From: an uncultured Bacilli bacterium
Lineage (GTDB): Bacteria > Bacillota_I > Bacilli_A > RF39 > UBA660
Direction of reading: 5' to 3'
Assembly: GCA_947625625.1 (NCBI GenBank)
Contig: CANQPC010000012.1
Coordinates: forward strand, 1 to 38,056
Length of the DNA stretch: 38,056 bases
Under the pieces are notes generated by a model. The model saw nothing but the letters and a program-made list of their open reading frames with translations. It was not told where the DNA came from and made no database searches. Position numbers and translations under genes: made by a program. Shown piece by piece: positions 24,597-32,283 of the stretch (within the stretch, counting starts at the first letter, position 1; the number at the start of each line of letters is the position of its first letter).

Positions 24597-25718
24597 TTAT
24601 TTAAGCATAAGCTTACTATATATTTCTCCAAATACTTCTGTAAATTTTTTTACTTCTTCTAATGTATTTTTATAACATAAACTGATTCTAATACTCGAAG
24701 AAGCTATTTTATCATCACCATATACCGCATATATCGCTTTCGAATAATCACTAGTCGAACAAGCACTTCTCGTCGATATATATATTTCTTTTTCTTCCAT
24801 GGCATGAATAAACGTCTCTGGTTTAATATTTTCAATACTAAAATTTATAATATAAGGAATACTCCTATCGGTACTGTTAATATGTACTTTATCATACTTC
24901 TTAAGACCATCTACTAAAATCTTATTAAGTTCTTCAACATGTCTATAATTATCTTTAATATTAGGTATAATAAGTTCTAATGCTCTCATAAGACTAGTAA
25001 TAAGTGGTAATGGCGGAGTTCCCCCACGATATACACTTGAAGACTTGCCACCATGAATCAAATTATCGATAACAATATTTTTCTTCTTAATCAAAAGTCC
25101 AATTCCCTTCATACCAAAAATTTTATGTCCCGACATACTAAAAAAATCCATATCGTTAAAATCTATCTCTATTTTTCCAATCGCCTGAGTTCCATCGACA
25201 TGTAAATAACATTTAGGGTAATCGTCGACTATCTTTTTAATATCTTTTATCTTCTGCCTAATTCCAAGTTCACTATCTACATACGAAATTGAAACTAATA
25301 TTGTCTTATCATTAATTAACCTTTTCAAATCATCAATATCGATTAATCCATCATCTTTAACTTTAACATAATCGATAATAAAACCTTTTCTTTCTAAATA
25401 ATTACAAGTCTCAATTATTGACGAATGCTCTAAAGGACTGACGATAATATGATTACCTCTCTCTCGATATCTAGAACAGATACCCTTTAAGACAGTATTA
25501 TTAGCTTCTGTCGCTCCCGATGTATAAATAACTTCCTCGGAAGATAAATTAAGTAATTTTTTTATTTTATCTGTCGCATATTTTTCTAATTCTTTAGACT
25601 TTATTCCTAAGCTATGAAGCGAATTGACATTACCCGGATAATTTACACAAGTTTTATTAAAAGTTTCTATTACCCTTTCATCTGGTATCGTCGTAGCACT
25701 ATTATCAAAATATATCAT
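24597..25718 (-). CDS. Cysteine desulfurase (NifS/IscS type)
   Basis: About 373 residues, PLP enzyme that takes sulfur from cysteine for Fe-S clusters or tRNA thiolation. YFDNSATT (3-10), TSGATEANN (66-74), HVDGTQA (173-179), the PLP Lys199 in SGHKIFGMKG and the persulfide Cys320 in STRSACST are seen. The long loop before the Cys (IscS-like) is short here. The start at 25718 is preceded by GGAAGGATAAT. No iscU/sufU partner is adjacent; a downstream superoxide reductase is likely in the same transcript. Confidence 0.92.
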   Translation of the reverse strand: MIYFDNSATTIPDERVIETFNKTCVNYPGNVNSLHSLGIKSKELEKYATDKIKKLLNLSSEEVIYTSGATEANNTVLKGICSRYRERGNHIIVSPLEHSSIIETCNYLERKGFIIDYVKVKDDGLIDIDDLKRLINDKTILVSISYVDSELGIRQKIKDIKKIVDDYPKCYLHVDGTQAIGKIEIDFNDMDFFSMSGHKIFGMKGIGLLIKKKNIVIDNLIHGGKSSSVYRGGTPPLPLITSLMRALELIIPNIKDNYRHVEELNKILVDGLKKYDKVHINSTDRSIPYIINFSIENIKPETFIHAMEEKEIYISTRSACSTSDYSKAIYAVYGDDKIASSSIRISLCYKNTLEEVKKFTEVFGEIYSKLMLK

Positions 25719-25901
25719 ATTATCCTTCCTTATCAATAAATATTTTATCACATATTAAAAAAGAAATAAAGCTAAACTCATCATAGTTCTTTTTTATTAT
25801 CTTCTGTTTTTCTTCATTGACATATTTATAATTTAATGTATTAGCACTAGAGAGTACACTTCTACCCAAGTTTGTCAGTTGCTAAGCAAAAATCACTCAT
25901 A

Positions 25902-25927
25902 AAGTATTATAAATACTTATTTTTTTT
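25902..25927 (+). terminator. Hairpin with T run at the IS left end
   Basis: AAGTATT/AATACTT with a 3-nt loop then a T-rich run. The same hairpin is present in the second IS copy (37877-37893). It likely blocks read-through from flanking genes into the transposase. Confidence 0.6.
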
Positions 25928-26042
25928 GCAAAATATATCTTGCGTCTAATTCGTCTAATGATATAATGGTATTATAGAGGGGGCAAAATATAGCAAGATT
26001 AAGGGGCTACATTAAATAAAAATATTAAATATTATTCAATTA

Positions 26043-26327
26043 TTGAAAACTATTACAAGAATAAAAGCCCATTTTCTAACTTGCTTTATAGCATTATTAA
26101 TATATAGAATATTAGAAAATAAATTAGATTATAAATATACAAATACCCAAATAATAGAAAAGTTAAGAGAAATGACAGTATATGAAGAAAAAGGGAGTGG
26201 ATATTCACCAGCCTATGTAAGAGATGATTTAACTGATTATTTACATGAAATATTTGGTTTTAGAACAGACTATGAAATAAATACCTATGAAAATTTTAAA
26301 AAAATTTTTGACAAGATAAAAAAATAG
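26043..26327 (+). pseudogene. IS1634 transposase, C-terminal remnant
   Basis: 94 codons. From residue 6 (RIKAHFLTCFIALLIYRILE) it matches the C-terminal end of IS1634/IS4-type transposases; the helical region ending EKLREMTVYEEKGSGYSPAY follows. The first residues derive from out-of-frame N-terminal sequence at the deletion junction. The DDE catalytic core is gone, so it cannot be active. Confidence 0.75.
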
Positions 26328-26356
26328 AATTAGACGCAGCATTTTTTTAAGAAAAA

Positions 26357-26398
26357 AACTCTCATTTTTTCCTTTATTTATAAGGAATTATGAGAGTT
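26357..26398 (+). terminator. Hairpin downstream of the transposase remnant
   Basis: AACTCTCAT (26357-26365) pairs with ATGAGAGTT (26390-26398), with an inner TCCTT/AGGA pairing. It is followed by CTTTCTT. Probable transposase terminator inside the IS. Confidence 0.55.
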
Positions 26399-26437
26399 CT
26401 TTCTTCCCACAACTGACAAACTCAAGATTATACTATA

Positions 26438-26479
26438 TTTCCTAGTATTTTCCTAGCATTTTCCTAGTAAATTTCCTAA
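26438..26479. repeat. Phased direct repeats of TTTCCTAG (11-bp period)
   Basis: TTTCCTAG at 26438, 26449 and 26460 and TTTCCTAA at 26472, with periods of 11, 11 and 12 bp, so all lie on about the same face of the helix. It lies just right of the IS relic and downstream of the AlbA_2-like fragment. Possible protein-binding array or replication iteron; function unknown. Confidence 0.7.
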
Positions 26480-26523
26480 TAAAATTTATAATAATTTATA
26501 ATAATATTGCCAAATTAATAGAA

Positions 26524-26757
26524 CTACATTATAATTAATTTATCAAATACAAATGAATTTGTTATAAAAGTGTGCATAACCCTTTTAGTAATCGCTCCAA
26601 AAGATAAAATCGTCGCACTAATAGTGTAGCGTTTATTTTTTATAAGATAGCAACGTGCTGGTACTTTAGTATTCAAAAATGATATGACTTCTTCTTCAAA
26701 TTTATCTGTTAATTTAACTTTAAATTCATTTCTTACGTCTTCAATTACATTTAACAT
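26524..26757 (-). pseudogene. Truncated AlbA_2 (Schlafen-type) domain gene
   Basis: 77 codons. Residues 1-31 match the start of AlbA_2-domain DNA-binding proteins (VRNEFKVKLTDKFEEEVISFLNT), where a GG-IYIGV strand should follow; instead the sequence diverges into an unrecognised stretch. The start has GGAGGCAAAATT and a TATAAT (26788-26793) upstream, so it may still be expressed. Likely a decayed gene of a former mobile element. The C-terminal 45 residues could alternatively be a real but unknown domain. Confidence 0.5.
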
Positions 26758-26794
26758 AATTTTGCCTCCTGATTCTCGTAATCTAATTATACCA

Positions 26795-26818
26795 TGCCGT
26801 AAGAAATGTCGTAAGAAA
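26795..26818. repeat. Tandem 12-bp repeat overlapping the AlbA_2-like promoter
   Basis: TGCCGTAAGAAA followed directly by TGTCGTAAGAAA. It lies immediately upstream of the TATAAT at 26788-26793, where the -35 and spacer should be, as an operator would. Confidence 0.7.
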
Positions 26819-26883
26819 GTTATTAAAATTCCTTATAATTTTCTAATATTTTCTCGGTGAAAATTTTTAGTGATATGATTATT

Positions 26884-26907
26884 TGTCGTAAGAAATGTCG
26901 CAAGAAA
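26884..26907. repeat. Second tandem 12-bp repeat pair
   Basis: TGTCGTAAGAAA followed by TGTCGCAAGAAA, 65 bp from the first pair and directly after the lipoprotein terminator. The same unit in the same orientation suggests a four-site operator. Confidence 0.7.
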
Positions 26908-26913
26908 ATGTTG

Positions 26914-26947
26914 TAAAAAAAGAACTGATTACAAATGTAATTAGCTC
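26914..26947 (-). terminator. Terminator of the lipoprotein gene
   Basis: GAGCTAATTAC/GTAATCAGTTC stem (one mismatch) with a 4-nt loop, followed by T7 on the minus strand, just after the lipoprotein stop. Confidence 0.75.
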
Positions 26948-26955
26948 TCTCTTAT

Positions 26956-28101
26956 TTATTTGCTTACCGGAAGGACTGAAACCGACCTAGCTATCTCTAA
27001 AAGTTCCGATTTTGATAGTTTATCACTTACCACATAATATTCAATATTATCGTCAATCCAATTGACTGAATTATCATTTACAATTGCTACGGTCGAAGCC
27101 ATGAGCTCTAGTTCCCCATAAGTAGGAACAATTAGATGTTCTTTTTCATAAGAAACAGTCTCTTCAATTAGCATGAAAGGATTATCACCATCAAAAGTTA
27201 ATATTAATCTTTCCCCATTTTCTTTACTTACCTTTTCCGTATTTGATAGATATGTATTAGCAGGAAGGTACATTGGATATATGACATCCTCTATTGAACT
27301 AGTCTCTTCCGTCTCTGGCGAAGAAGTATTGTAGTTTCCTCCGCTACTTTCATTACTATTATTACCACTATTACTTTCCGTATTATTACTTTGATTACTA
27401 TTTCCTGTATTATTATTTTGACTATTATTTTCCGTATTATTTTCCGTATTATTCTCCGTATTACTTTCATTTTCTTTAACATCGATAATTTCCTTCAAAT
27501 CAAAGTAATTATCATTAAACTTACTCTTTAAATCAATCTTATCAAAATTCATTGTTATCTGAGGATTATTATCTTTATCTAATACCACAACTTTTTTAAT
27601 ATTAGCATCTTTATCTAATGTTACTTCTTGTTTTACAAGCTTTTGATTATTCGGATAATTAGCTCCGACAACTATTTTGTAGCCATCTTTAGTCTCCTTG
27701 AAAGTTCTATTTTCATCGCCAGTAATATCGCTAAGTAAAGGACCTAGAAGATAAATTTGCGAATTATTATAAGGCCAATCACTCTGAAATTTAAAACTTT
27801 TATTAAGTTTAGGTGTAATAACATATACTCCATCACTATTACGTAAAATTATCTGTTCGTGATTATTGACAGTATTTACTAAATCAACCTTATAGTTATC
27901 TTTTTCCGCATAACTTACATTTACGTCGTAAGTAAATATATCTTCATTATTTACTATCTCTAAAGTACCTTCGACATAGTAAGCATCTGATGAATTAATT
28001 TTATCAGCTAATTTATTTATAACATCTTTTTCTCCCATCTTACCACAACCACTAAAAATAAATAATCCTAAAATAAGCAAAAATAACAACTTCTTTTTCA
28101 T
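26956..28101 (-). CDS. Lipoprotein with LolA/GerS-like domain
   Basis: 381 residues. N-terminal lipoprotein signal (MKKKLLFLLILGLFIFSGC, lipobox FSGC with Cys19). Residues ~25-210 form a beta-rich domain (VEGTLEIVNNEDIFTYDVNVSYAE, YVITPKLNKSFKFQSDW) resembling LolA-type fold proteins such as GerS. Residues ~218-262 are an Asn/Ser-rich linker with repeated NTEN/NNTE units, then a C-terminal domain (~270-381) with LPANTYLSNTEKV and NIEYYVVSDKLSKSELLEIA, similar to DUF4367-type lipoproteins. Outer-surface anchored; the role is unknown. Monocistronic with a terminator. Confidence 0.72.
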   Translation of the reverse strand: MKKKLLFLLILGLFIFSGCGKMGEKDVINKLADKINSSDAYYVEGTLEIVNNEDIFTYDVNVSYAEKDNYKVDLVNTVNNHEQIILRNSDGVYVITPKLNKSFKFQSDWPYNNSQIYLLGPLLSDITGDENRTFKETKDGYKIVVGANYPNNQKLVKQEVTLDKDANIKKVVVLDKDNNPQITMNFDKIDLKSKFNDNYFDLKEIIDVKENESNTENNTENNTENNSQNNNTGNSNQSNNTESNSGNNSNESSGGNYNTSSPETEETSSIEDVIYPMYLPANTYLSNTEKVSKENGERLILTFDGDNPFMLIEETVSYEKEHLIVPTYGELELMASTVAIVNDNSVNWIDDNIEYYVVSDKLSKSELLEIARSVSVLPVSK

Positions 28102-28208
28102 GTTTCACCTCTTCATTCTTTCTGATAAATTATATTAAATAAAATGTTTTAATATGATGAATAATTTATAAAATTTTACACAAAATAAAACTAAAAAGGA
28201 GGAAAATT

Positions 28209-28403
28209 ATGAATACATTATATAAGATAGCCTTAGCTATAAGTATTATTGGCTGTATTAATTGGGGACTTGTTGGAATATTTAATTTCAACTTAGTAGA
28301 ATACCTATTTGGAGATGGATCTATGTTAACTAGAATTGTATACATTTTAGTCCTTATATCAGGTCTTATCGACATTGGTATCTTTACTAAAGATCTCGAC
28401 TAA
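28209..28403 (+). CDS. DUF378 family small membrane protein
   Basis: 64 residues with two membrane helices (about 4-24 and 41-59) and the DUF378 signature IGCINWGLVGIFNFNLVEYLFG. Function of the family is unknown. AAAGGAGG lies 8 nt before the ATG and a hairpin terminator follows. The opposite-strand frame at 28166-28375 is only its shadow. Confidence 0.9.
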   Translation: MNTLYKIALAISIIGCINWGLVGIFNFNLVEYLFGDGSMLTRIVYILVLISGLIDIGIFTKDLD

Positions 28404-28425
28404 ACTACATAATGTAGTTTTTTAT
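28403..28425 (+). terminator. Terminator of the DUF378 gene
   Basis: AACTAC/GTAGTT hairpin (28403-28408/28414-28419) followed by a T run, immediately after the stop codon. Confidence 0.7.
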
Positions 28426-28512
28426 TTTACAGTTTTTCATTTTTTTCACATTTTCTCTTACTTTTATAGAATTTTTTTCTATTTTTTGATATAATTTTAA
28501 TAGGTGATTAGT

Positions 28513-29052
28513 TTGAACTATAAAACAAATTTCAATAGCACATTCGCTAACCGTGGAATGTCTCTTGAAAATGACCTCAACGAAACCAATAGCTATTATC
28601 GAACTTATGATATTGCATTAATTTATAAAAAGCCCACTCCTATTCGAATAGCTAAGACAGACTATAAACACATGAGAATCACCGATGGCTTTTTTGAATC
28701 ACCTTCGACACTCGATTATAACGGTGTCTATAAAGGAAGATACATCGAATTTGATGCCAAAGAAACTAAAAGTAAAACCAGTTTTACGATAAATAACATT
28801 CATAAACATCAAATCGATTATATAAAAAAAGCAATTAAACATGGTGGCATAATTTTTCTTATCGTAAGGTTTTCTACCCTACAGAAAGATTATCTATTAA
28901 AAGGAGACGACTTGCTAAAATTTATTGATGAGAATGAAAGAAAGTCCATTCCCTTGGAATACTTTCAGAGAAATTGTTATGAATTACATATCAAATATTC
29001 TCCTAGACTCGATTATATCAAAGCTGTCGATAAAATAATTATCGAAAAATGA
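28513..29052 (+). CDS. recU: Holliday junction resolvase RecU
   Basis: About 179 residues. Cleaves four-way DNA junctions in recombination and chromosome segregation. Motifs: NRGMSLENDLNETN near the N-terminus, the catalytic DGFFESPSTLDYNGVYKGRYIEFDAKET region with Asp and Glu-x-Lys-like residues, then FTINNIHKHQIDYI. The frame opens with GTG at 28504, which is inside the AGGTGATT ribosome site; the TTG at 28513 is well spaced. An extended -10 (TGATATAAT) ends only ~7 nt before the ribosome site. The stop overlaps the pbp1A ATG, as in the classic recU-ponA operon. Confidence 0.93.
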   Translation: MNYKTNFNSTFANRGMSLENDLNETNSYYRTYDIALIYKKPTPIRIAKTDYKHMRITDGFFESPSTLDYNGVYKGRYIEFDAKETKSKTSFTINNIHKHQIDYIKKAIKHGGIIFLIVRFSTLQKDYLLKGDDLLKFIDENERKSIPLEYFQRNCYELHIKYSPRLDYIKAVDKIIIEK

Positions 29053-32000
29053 ATATCATTATTATAATTATGTTTATCGTCATAACAATTTCGAGTATAG
29101 TTGCATTCCATTTAAAAGCTCTATTAATATTATTATTGACACTGCCACTACTTATTATGTACTTATTCGTAGACAAAATAATTACTAAAGAAAAAAAGAA
29201 TAAAAAGTTCGAAAATGATAAATTCATTTTATCGGAGAGAAAGGAAGTTGAATTTGTGAAAGCTAGAAGCCGAAAAAAAGGCGTAAGTAAAGAAAAAACA
29301 AAAGAAAAACAAAATATTAAAACCAAAAAAGAAAACAAAAAGCAAGAAATTGATGAAGAAATTGACGAAGAAATCAGAGAAGAAATTCAAGATGATGAAG
29401 AAATAACCAAAAAAGAAATTATCGAAGAGAGAAAAAAAGAAAATAAAAAGAAAGTAAAAGCTCGAAATAATAAAGCTAAAGATAAAGAAGCGAGAAATCG
29501 TGATGGCAAGAGAAAAAAAGAAAAGAAAGGCATCGGTAAAAAAATATTAATTGTCTTCTTAAGCTTTGCCCTCTTTTGCATCGTCTTAGCAATGGCCTTT
29601 TTAATATATATTGTCATAAGTACTGGTAGTTTTGACCCTGAAGCATTAAAAAATCAAGATCAAACTCTAATATTGGATAAAGATGGTGAAGTATTCGCTA
29701 CTCTTGGAGCTCAAAAGAGAGAATCTGTAACTTATGATGATTTACCACAAGTTTTAGTAGATGCTATCATAGCTACTGAAGATTCGAGATTCTATCAACA
29801 TAATGGAGTTGACTTAGCAAGATTCTTAAAAGCCTCTGTTCTTCAGTTAATGGGACATACAGATGCTGGTGGAGCTTCTACTCTAACCATGCAAGTTGTC
29901 AAAAATAACCTTACTGACAATAGTCAGAGTATAATTCGTAAATTTAAAGATGTCTATCTATCAGTATTCTTTATGGAAAAGAAATATACTAAAGAAGAAA
30001 TAATCGAATTATATGTCAACGATAGTTGTCTTGGAGGTACCATCTACGGAGTTGAAGAAGCAAGTCAAGGCTATTTTGGTAAAAGTGTTTCTGAATTAAC
30101 ATTACCAGAAGCCGCTTTAATAGCGGGTATGTATCAGGCTCCAAATAGATACAATCCATATAAAGATCCTGAAGCCGCCTATAAAAGAAGGGAAACTGTC
30201 TTATCACTTATGTTAAGACATGGATATATCACTAAAGAAGAAGAAGAAATGGCTAATGCCGTTCCAATCGAAAGTATGCTTGTCGGTACATCCGCTAAAG
30301 AAGATTACTATCAAGGATATCTCGATACAGTTATCGAAGAAGTTGAAAGAGAAACTGGAAATAGTCCCGTTTCCGTATCAATGAAAATATATACTGCCTT
30401 AGATCGTGATATTCAAGAAGGATTAAATAAAGTATTAAACGGCGAAGCCCATACATGGGATGATGATGAAGTTCAAGCCGGTATTGCCGTTACCAATGTC
30501 AATGATGGAACTATCGTGGCTATTGGCGCTGGAAGAAATCGTACAACTGGTGACTTCAATAGAGCAACGCAAGCTGTAAGACAACCCGGAAGTACAGCTA
30601 AACCACTATTCGACTATGGTCCAGGATTTGAATACAGTGACTTTTCTACATATACCCTTTTCAATGATGAACCTTGGGGTTACACTAATGGTCCAAGTAT
30701 CAATAACTGGGATTTCAATTATGAAGGATTGATAACTTTAAGAAGAGCCTTAAGTTATTCTCGTAATATTCCCGCTCTTAAAGCTTTCCAAACTGTCGGA
30801 GGAAAAAAGAGTGCCGAATTTGCTAAAGGTTTAGGACTAGATGTTGCCTATAGTACTAGTGATCCCGATTATAAGACATACGATAATGGCGGTGATAACG
30901 TAATCAATGAAGCGTATGCTATCGGTGGTGTATCTTATGGATTTACTCCTCTCGATATGGCTGAAGCTTATGCATGTTTCGCTAACGGCGGTTATCATAT
31001 CGAAACCCATGCCGTTACTAAAATTGAATATCGTAGTACTGGAGAAGTTGTCGAATTCAATAAAGAAAAAGAAAAAGTTATGTCCGACTCAACTGCTTAT
31101 CTCGTAAACAACGTTCTTCAATATGCCGTTGAAGCAGGCTTTAATGGTGGTGCTAGAGTTTATGGCTCGACAGTAGCGGCTAAAACTGGTACTTCGAACT
31201 TACCTACTGAATACACTCAAAGTCATGGCATTCCAGATGGTGCTGTCAACGATTTATGGACTGTTGCTTATACGCCAGAATATTCAGTAGCATTGTGGTA
31301 TGGTTATGATAAAGCCGATAGTTCCCATTATTTAAGTGGAGCTAGTGCCCCTAAAGATAACCTTATGTCTTCGATAATGCAGTTCATTCCAAAAACTACT
31401 AAAAAATGGGAGATGCCTTCTTCGGTAGTAGCAGTAACTGTCGAAAGAGAAACATGGCCCGCACAGTTACCTAGTCAGTATACACCAGATAACATGAAAA
31501 TTACTGAATACTTTAAAAAAGGAACTCAACCTACAGAAGTATCACAAAGATATGAAAAATTAAATGCCGTATCAAACTTACAAAGCACAAAAACCAATAG
31601 CGGTTATAAAATAACATGGGATTGGAAAGTTCCAAATGTTCTCGATAAAGCATATTTAACCAAATATTTCAGTAATGCTGTCTATGGTAATCAATCGACA
31701 TCTTACTTAAATAATAGACTAAATTATAATGCAAATACTCTTGGTGGCAATGGCTTTAGAATATATGAAAAGAATTCCTTAACTGGCGCTCTAAAAGAAA
31801 TAGCTTACACCGAAGACACCAACTATTTATATAAACCAGATAAAGCTGGCAAATTCGAAATAGTTGTCAAAGCCGAATACAAATCATTTAAAAATAATGC
31901 CAGTGATGAAAAATCAATCACAATTCAAAGCGATAAAAGTTACACCGGTACAACGGAAGATCCAACTAATCCTTCCGAAAACAAAAAATTAGAATTAGCC

Positions 32001-32255
32001 TTAAAAGGCCATAACAATACAAGTTATACCCAAGGAAGTTACAATGACGAAGGTATCACTGTTACCTATAATAGTAAAGATGTAACATCTAAAGCTACTA
32101 TTACTTATAAATTAAATAATAAAGAATATACAACCATTGATGAACTAAATAGTGCTGTAAATGAGCTCGAGCTAGGTGAATACACTATTACCTACTCTGT
32201 AACTTATGAAAAAGAAACCAAGACAATTAAAAGAACCTTTAAAATAATTGAATAA
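29049..32255 (+). CDS. Class A penicillin-binding protein (PBP1A type)
   Basis: 1068 residues, bifunctional cell-wall polymerase. Residues 1-41 have two short hydrophobic stretches, 45-163 are a Lys/Glu-rich cytoplasmic region, 164-190 the membrane anchor. The GT51 glycosyltransferase has ATEDSRFYQHNGVD (Glu244) and GGASTLTMQ. The transpeptidase has the SxxK at Ser515-Thr-Ala-Lys518, SRN (571-573) and KTGTS (712-716). A ~250-residue C-terminal extension, with Fn3/Ig-like beta strands, ends the protein. An in-frame GTG at 29256 with AAAGGAAG 8 nt upstream could start a 999-residue form lacking the extra N-terminal helices. ATGA overlap with recU. Confidence 0.95.
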   Translation: MNIIIIIMFIVITISSIVAFHLKALLILLLTLPLLIMYLFVDKIITKEKKNKKFENDKFILSERKEVEFVKARSRKKGVSKEKTKEKQNIKTKKENKKQEIDEEIDEEIREEIQDDEEITKKEIIEERKKENKKKVKARNNKAKDKEARNRDGKRKKEKKGIGKKILIVFLSFALFCIVLAMAFLIYIVISTGSFDPEALKNQDQTLILDKDGEVFATLGAQKRESVTYDDLPQVLVDAIIATEDSRFYQHNGVDLARFLKASVLQLMGHTDAGGASTLTMQVVKNNLTDNSQSIIRKFKDVYLSVFFMEKKYTKEEIIELYVNDSCLGGTIYGVEEASQGYFGKSVSELTLPEAALIAGMYQAPNRYNPYKDPEAAYKRRETVLSLMLRHGYITKEEEEMANAVPIESMLVGTSAKEDYYQGYLDTVIEEVERETGNSPVSVSMKIYTALDRDIQEGLNKVLNGEAHTWDDDEVQAGIAVTNVNDGTIVAIGAGRNRTTGDFNRATQAVRQPGSTAKPLFDYGPGFEYSDFSTYTLFNDEPWGYTNGPSINNWDFNYEGLITLRRALSYSRNIPALKAFQTVGGKKSAEFAKGLGLDVAYSTSDPDYKTYDNGGDNVINEAYAIGGVSYGFTPLDMAEAYACFANGGYHIETHAVTKIEYRSTGEVVEFNKEKEKVMSDSTAYLVNNVLQYAVEAGFNGGARVYGSTVAAKTGTSNLPTEYTQSHGIPDGAVNDLWTVAYTPEYSVALWYGYDKADSSHYLSGASAPKDNLMSSIMQFIPKTTKKWEMPSSVVAVTVERETWPAQLPSQYTPDNMKITEYFKKGTQPTEVSQRYEKLNAVSNLQSTKTNSGYKITWDWKVPNVLDKAYLTKYFSNAVYGNQSTSYLNNRLNYNANTLGGNGFRIYEKNSLTGALKEIAYTEDTNYLYKPDKAGKFEIVVKAEYKSFKNNASDEKSITIQSDKSYTGTTEDPTNPSENKKLELALKGHNNTSYTQGSYNDEGITVTYNSKDVTSKATITYKLNNKEYTTIDELNSAVNELELGEYTITYSVTYEKETKTIKRTFKIIE

Positions 32256-32283
32256 AAGTGGAACATTTAATTCCACTTTTATT
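32251..32283. terminator. Bidirectional terminator (pbp1A / transferase)
   Basis: A perfect 13-bp stem AATAAAAGTGGAA/TTCCACTTTTATT with a 7-nt loop. It overlaps both gene ends. Confidence 0.85.

Larger units (their letters stand above)
25869..26422 (+). mobile_element. Internally deleted IS1634-family element (MITE-like relic)
   Basis: About 554 bp bounded by perfect 13-bp inverted repeats AGTTTGTCAGTTG (25869-25881) and CAACTGACAAACT (26410-26422). The first ~190 bp closely match the left end of the IS at 37843, including an early hairpin (25902-25918) and a TATAAT promoter. At about 26056-26062 sequence jumps to the transposase C-terminus, so roughly 1.4 kb is missing. The start codon is mutated to ATA and an extra G shifts the frame. 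Subterminal repeats GCGTCTAATT (25942-25951) and AATTAGACGC (26328-26337) bracket the coding remnant. No clear target duplication is seen, so the insertion is old. Confidence 0.8.

Noticed and set aside
25820-25868. Half CIRCE (TTAGCACT) and plus-strand TTGACA left of the IS relic
   Set aside because: The second CIRCE arm is absent and no gene follows on the plus strand; could be a promoter cut by the insertion but there is no way to show it here.
26788-26903. A second promoter from TTGCGA at 26898-26903 with a 17-bp spacer
   Set aside because: The only -10 at that spacing is AATCAT, a poor match, so only the TATAAT at 26788-26793 is kept as a promoter element.
25869-26907. CRISPR array
   Set aside because: Repeats here are 8-13 bp, tandem or phased, with no unique spacers of 25-40 bp and no cas genes. 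No CRISPR array was found anywhere in the window.
27291-27482. Minus-strand frame of Ile/Lys/Val repeats
   Set aside because: It is the out-of-frame reading of the Asn-rich linker of the lipoprotein on the same strand; not a separate gene.
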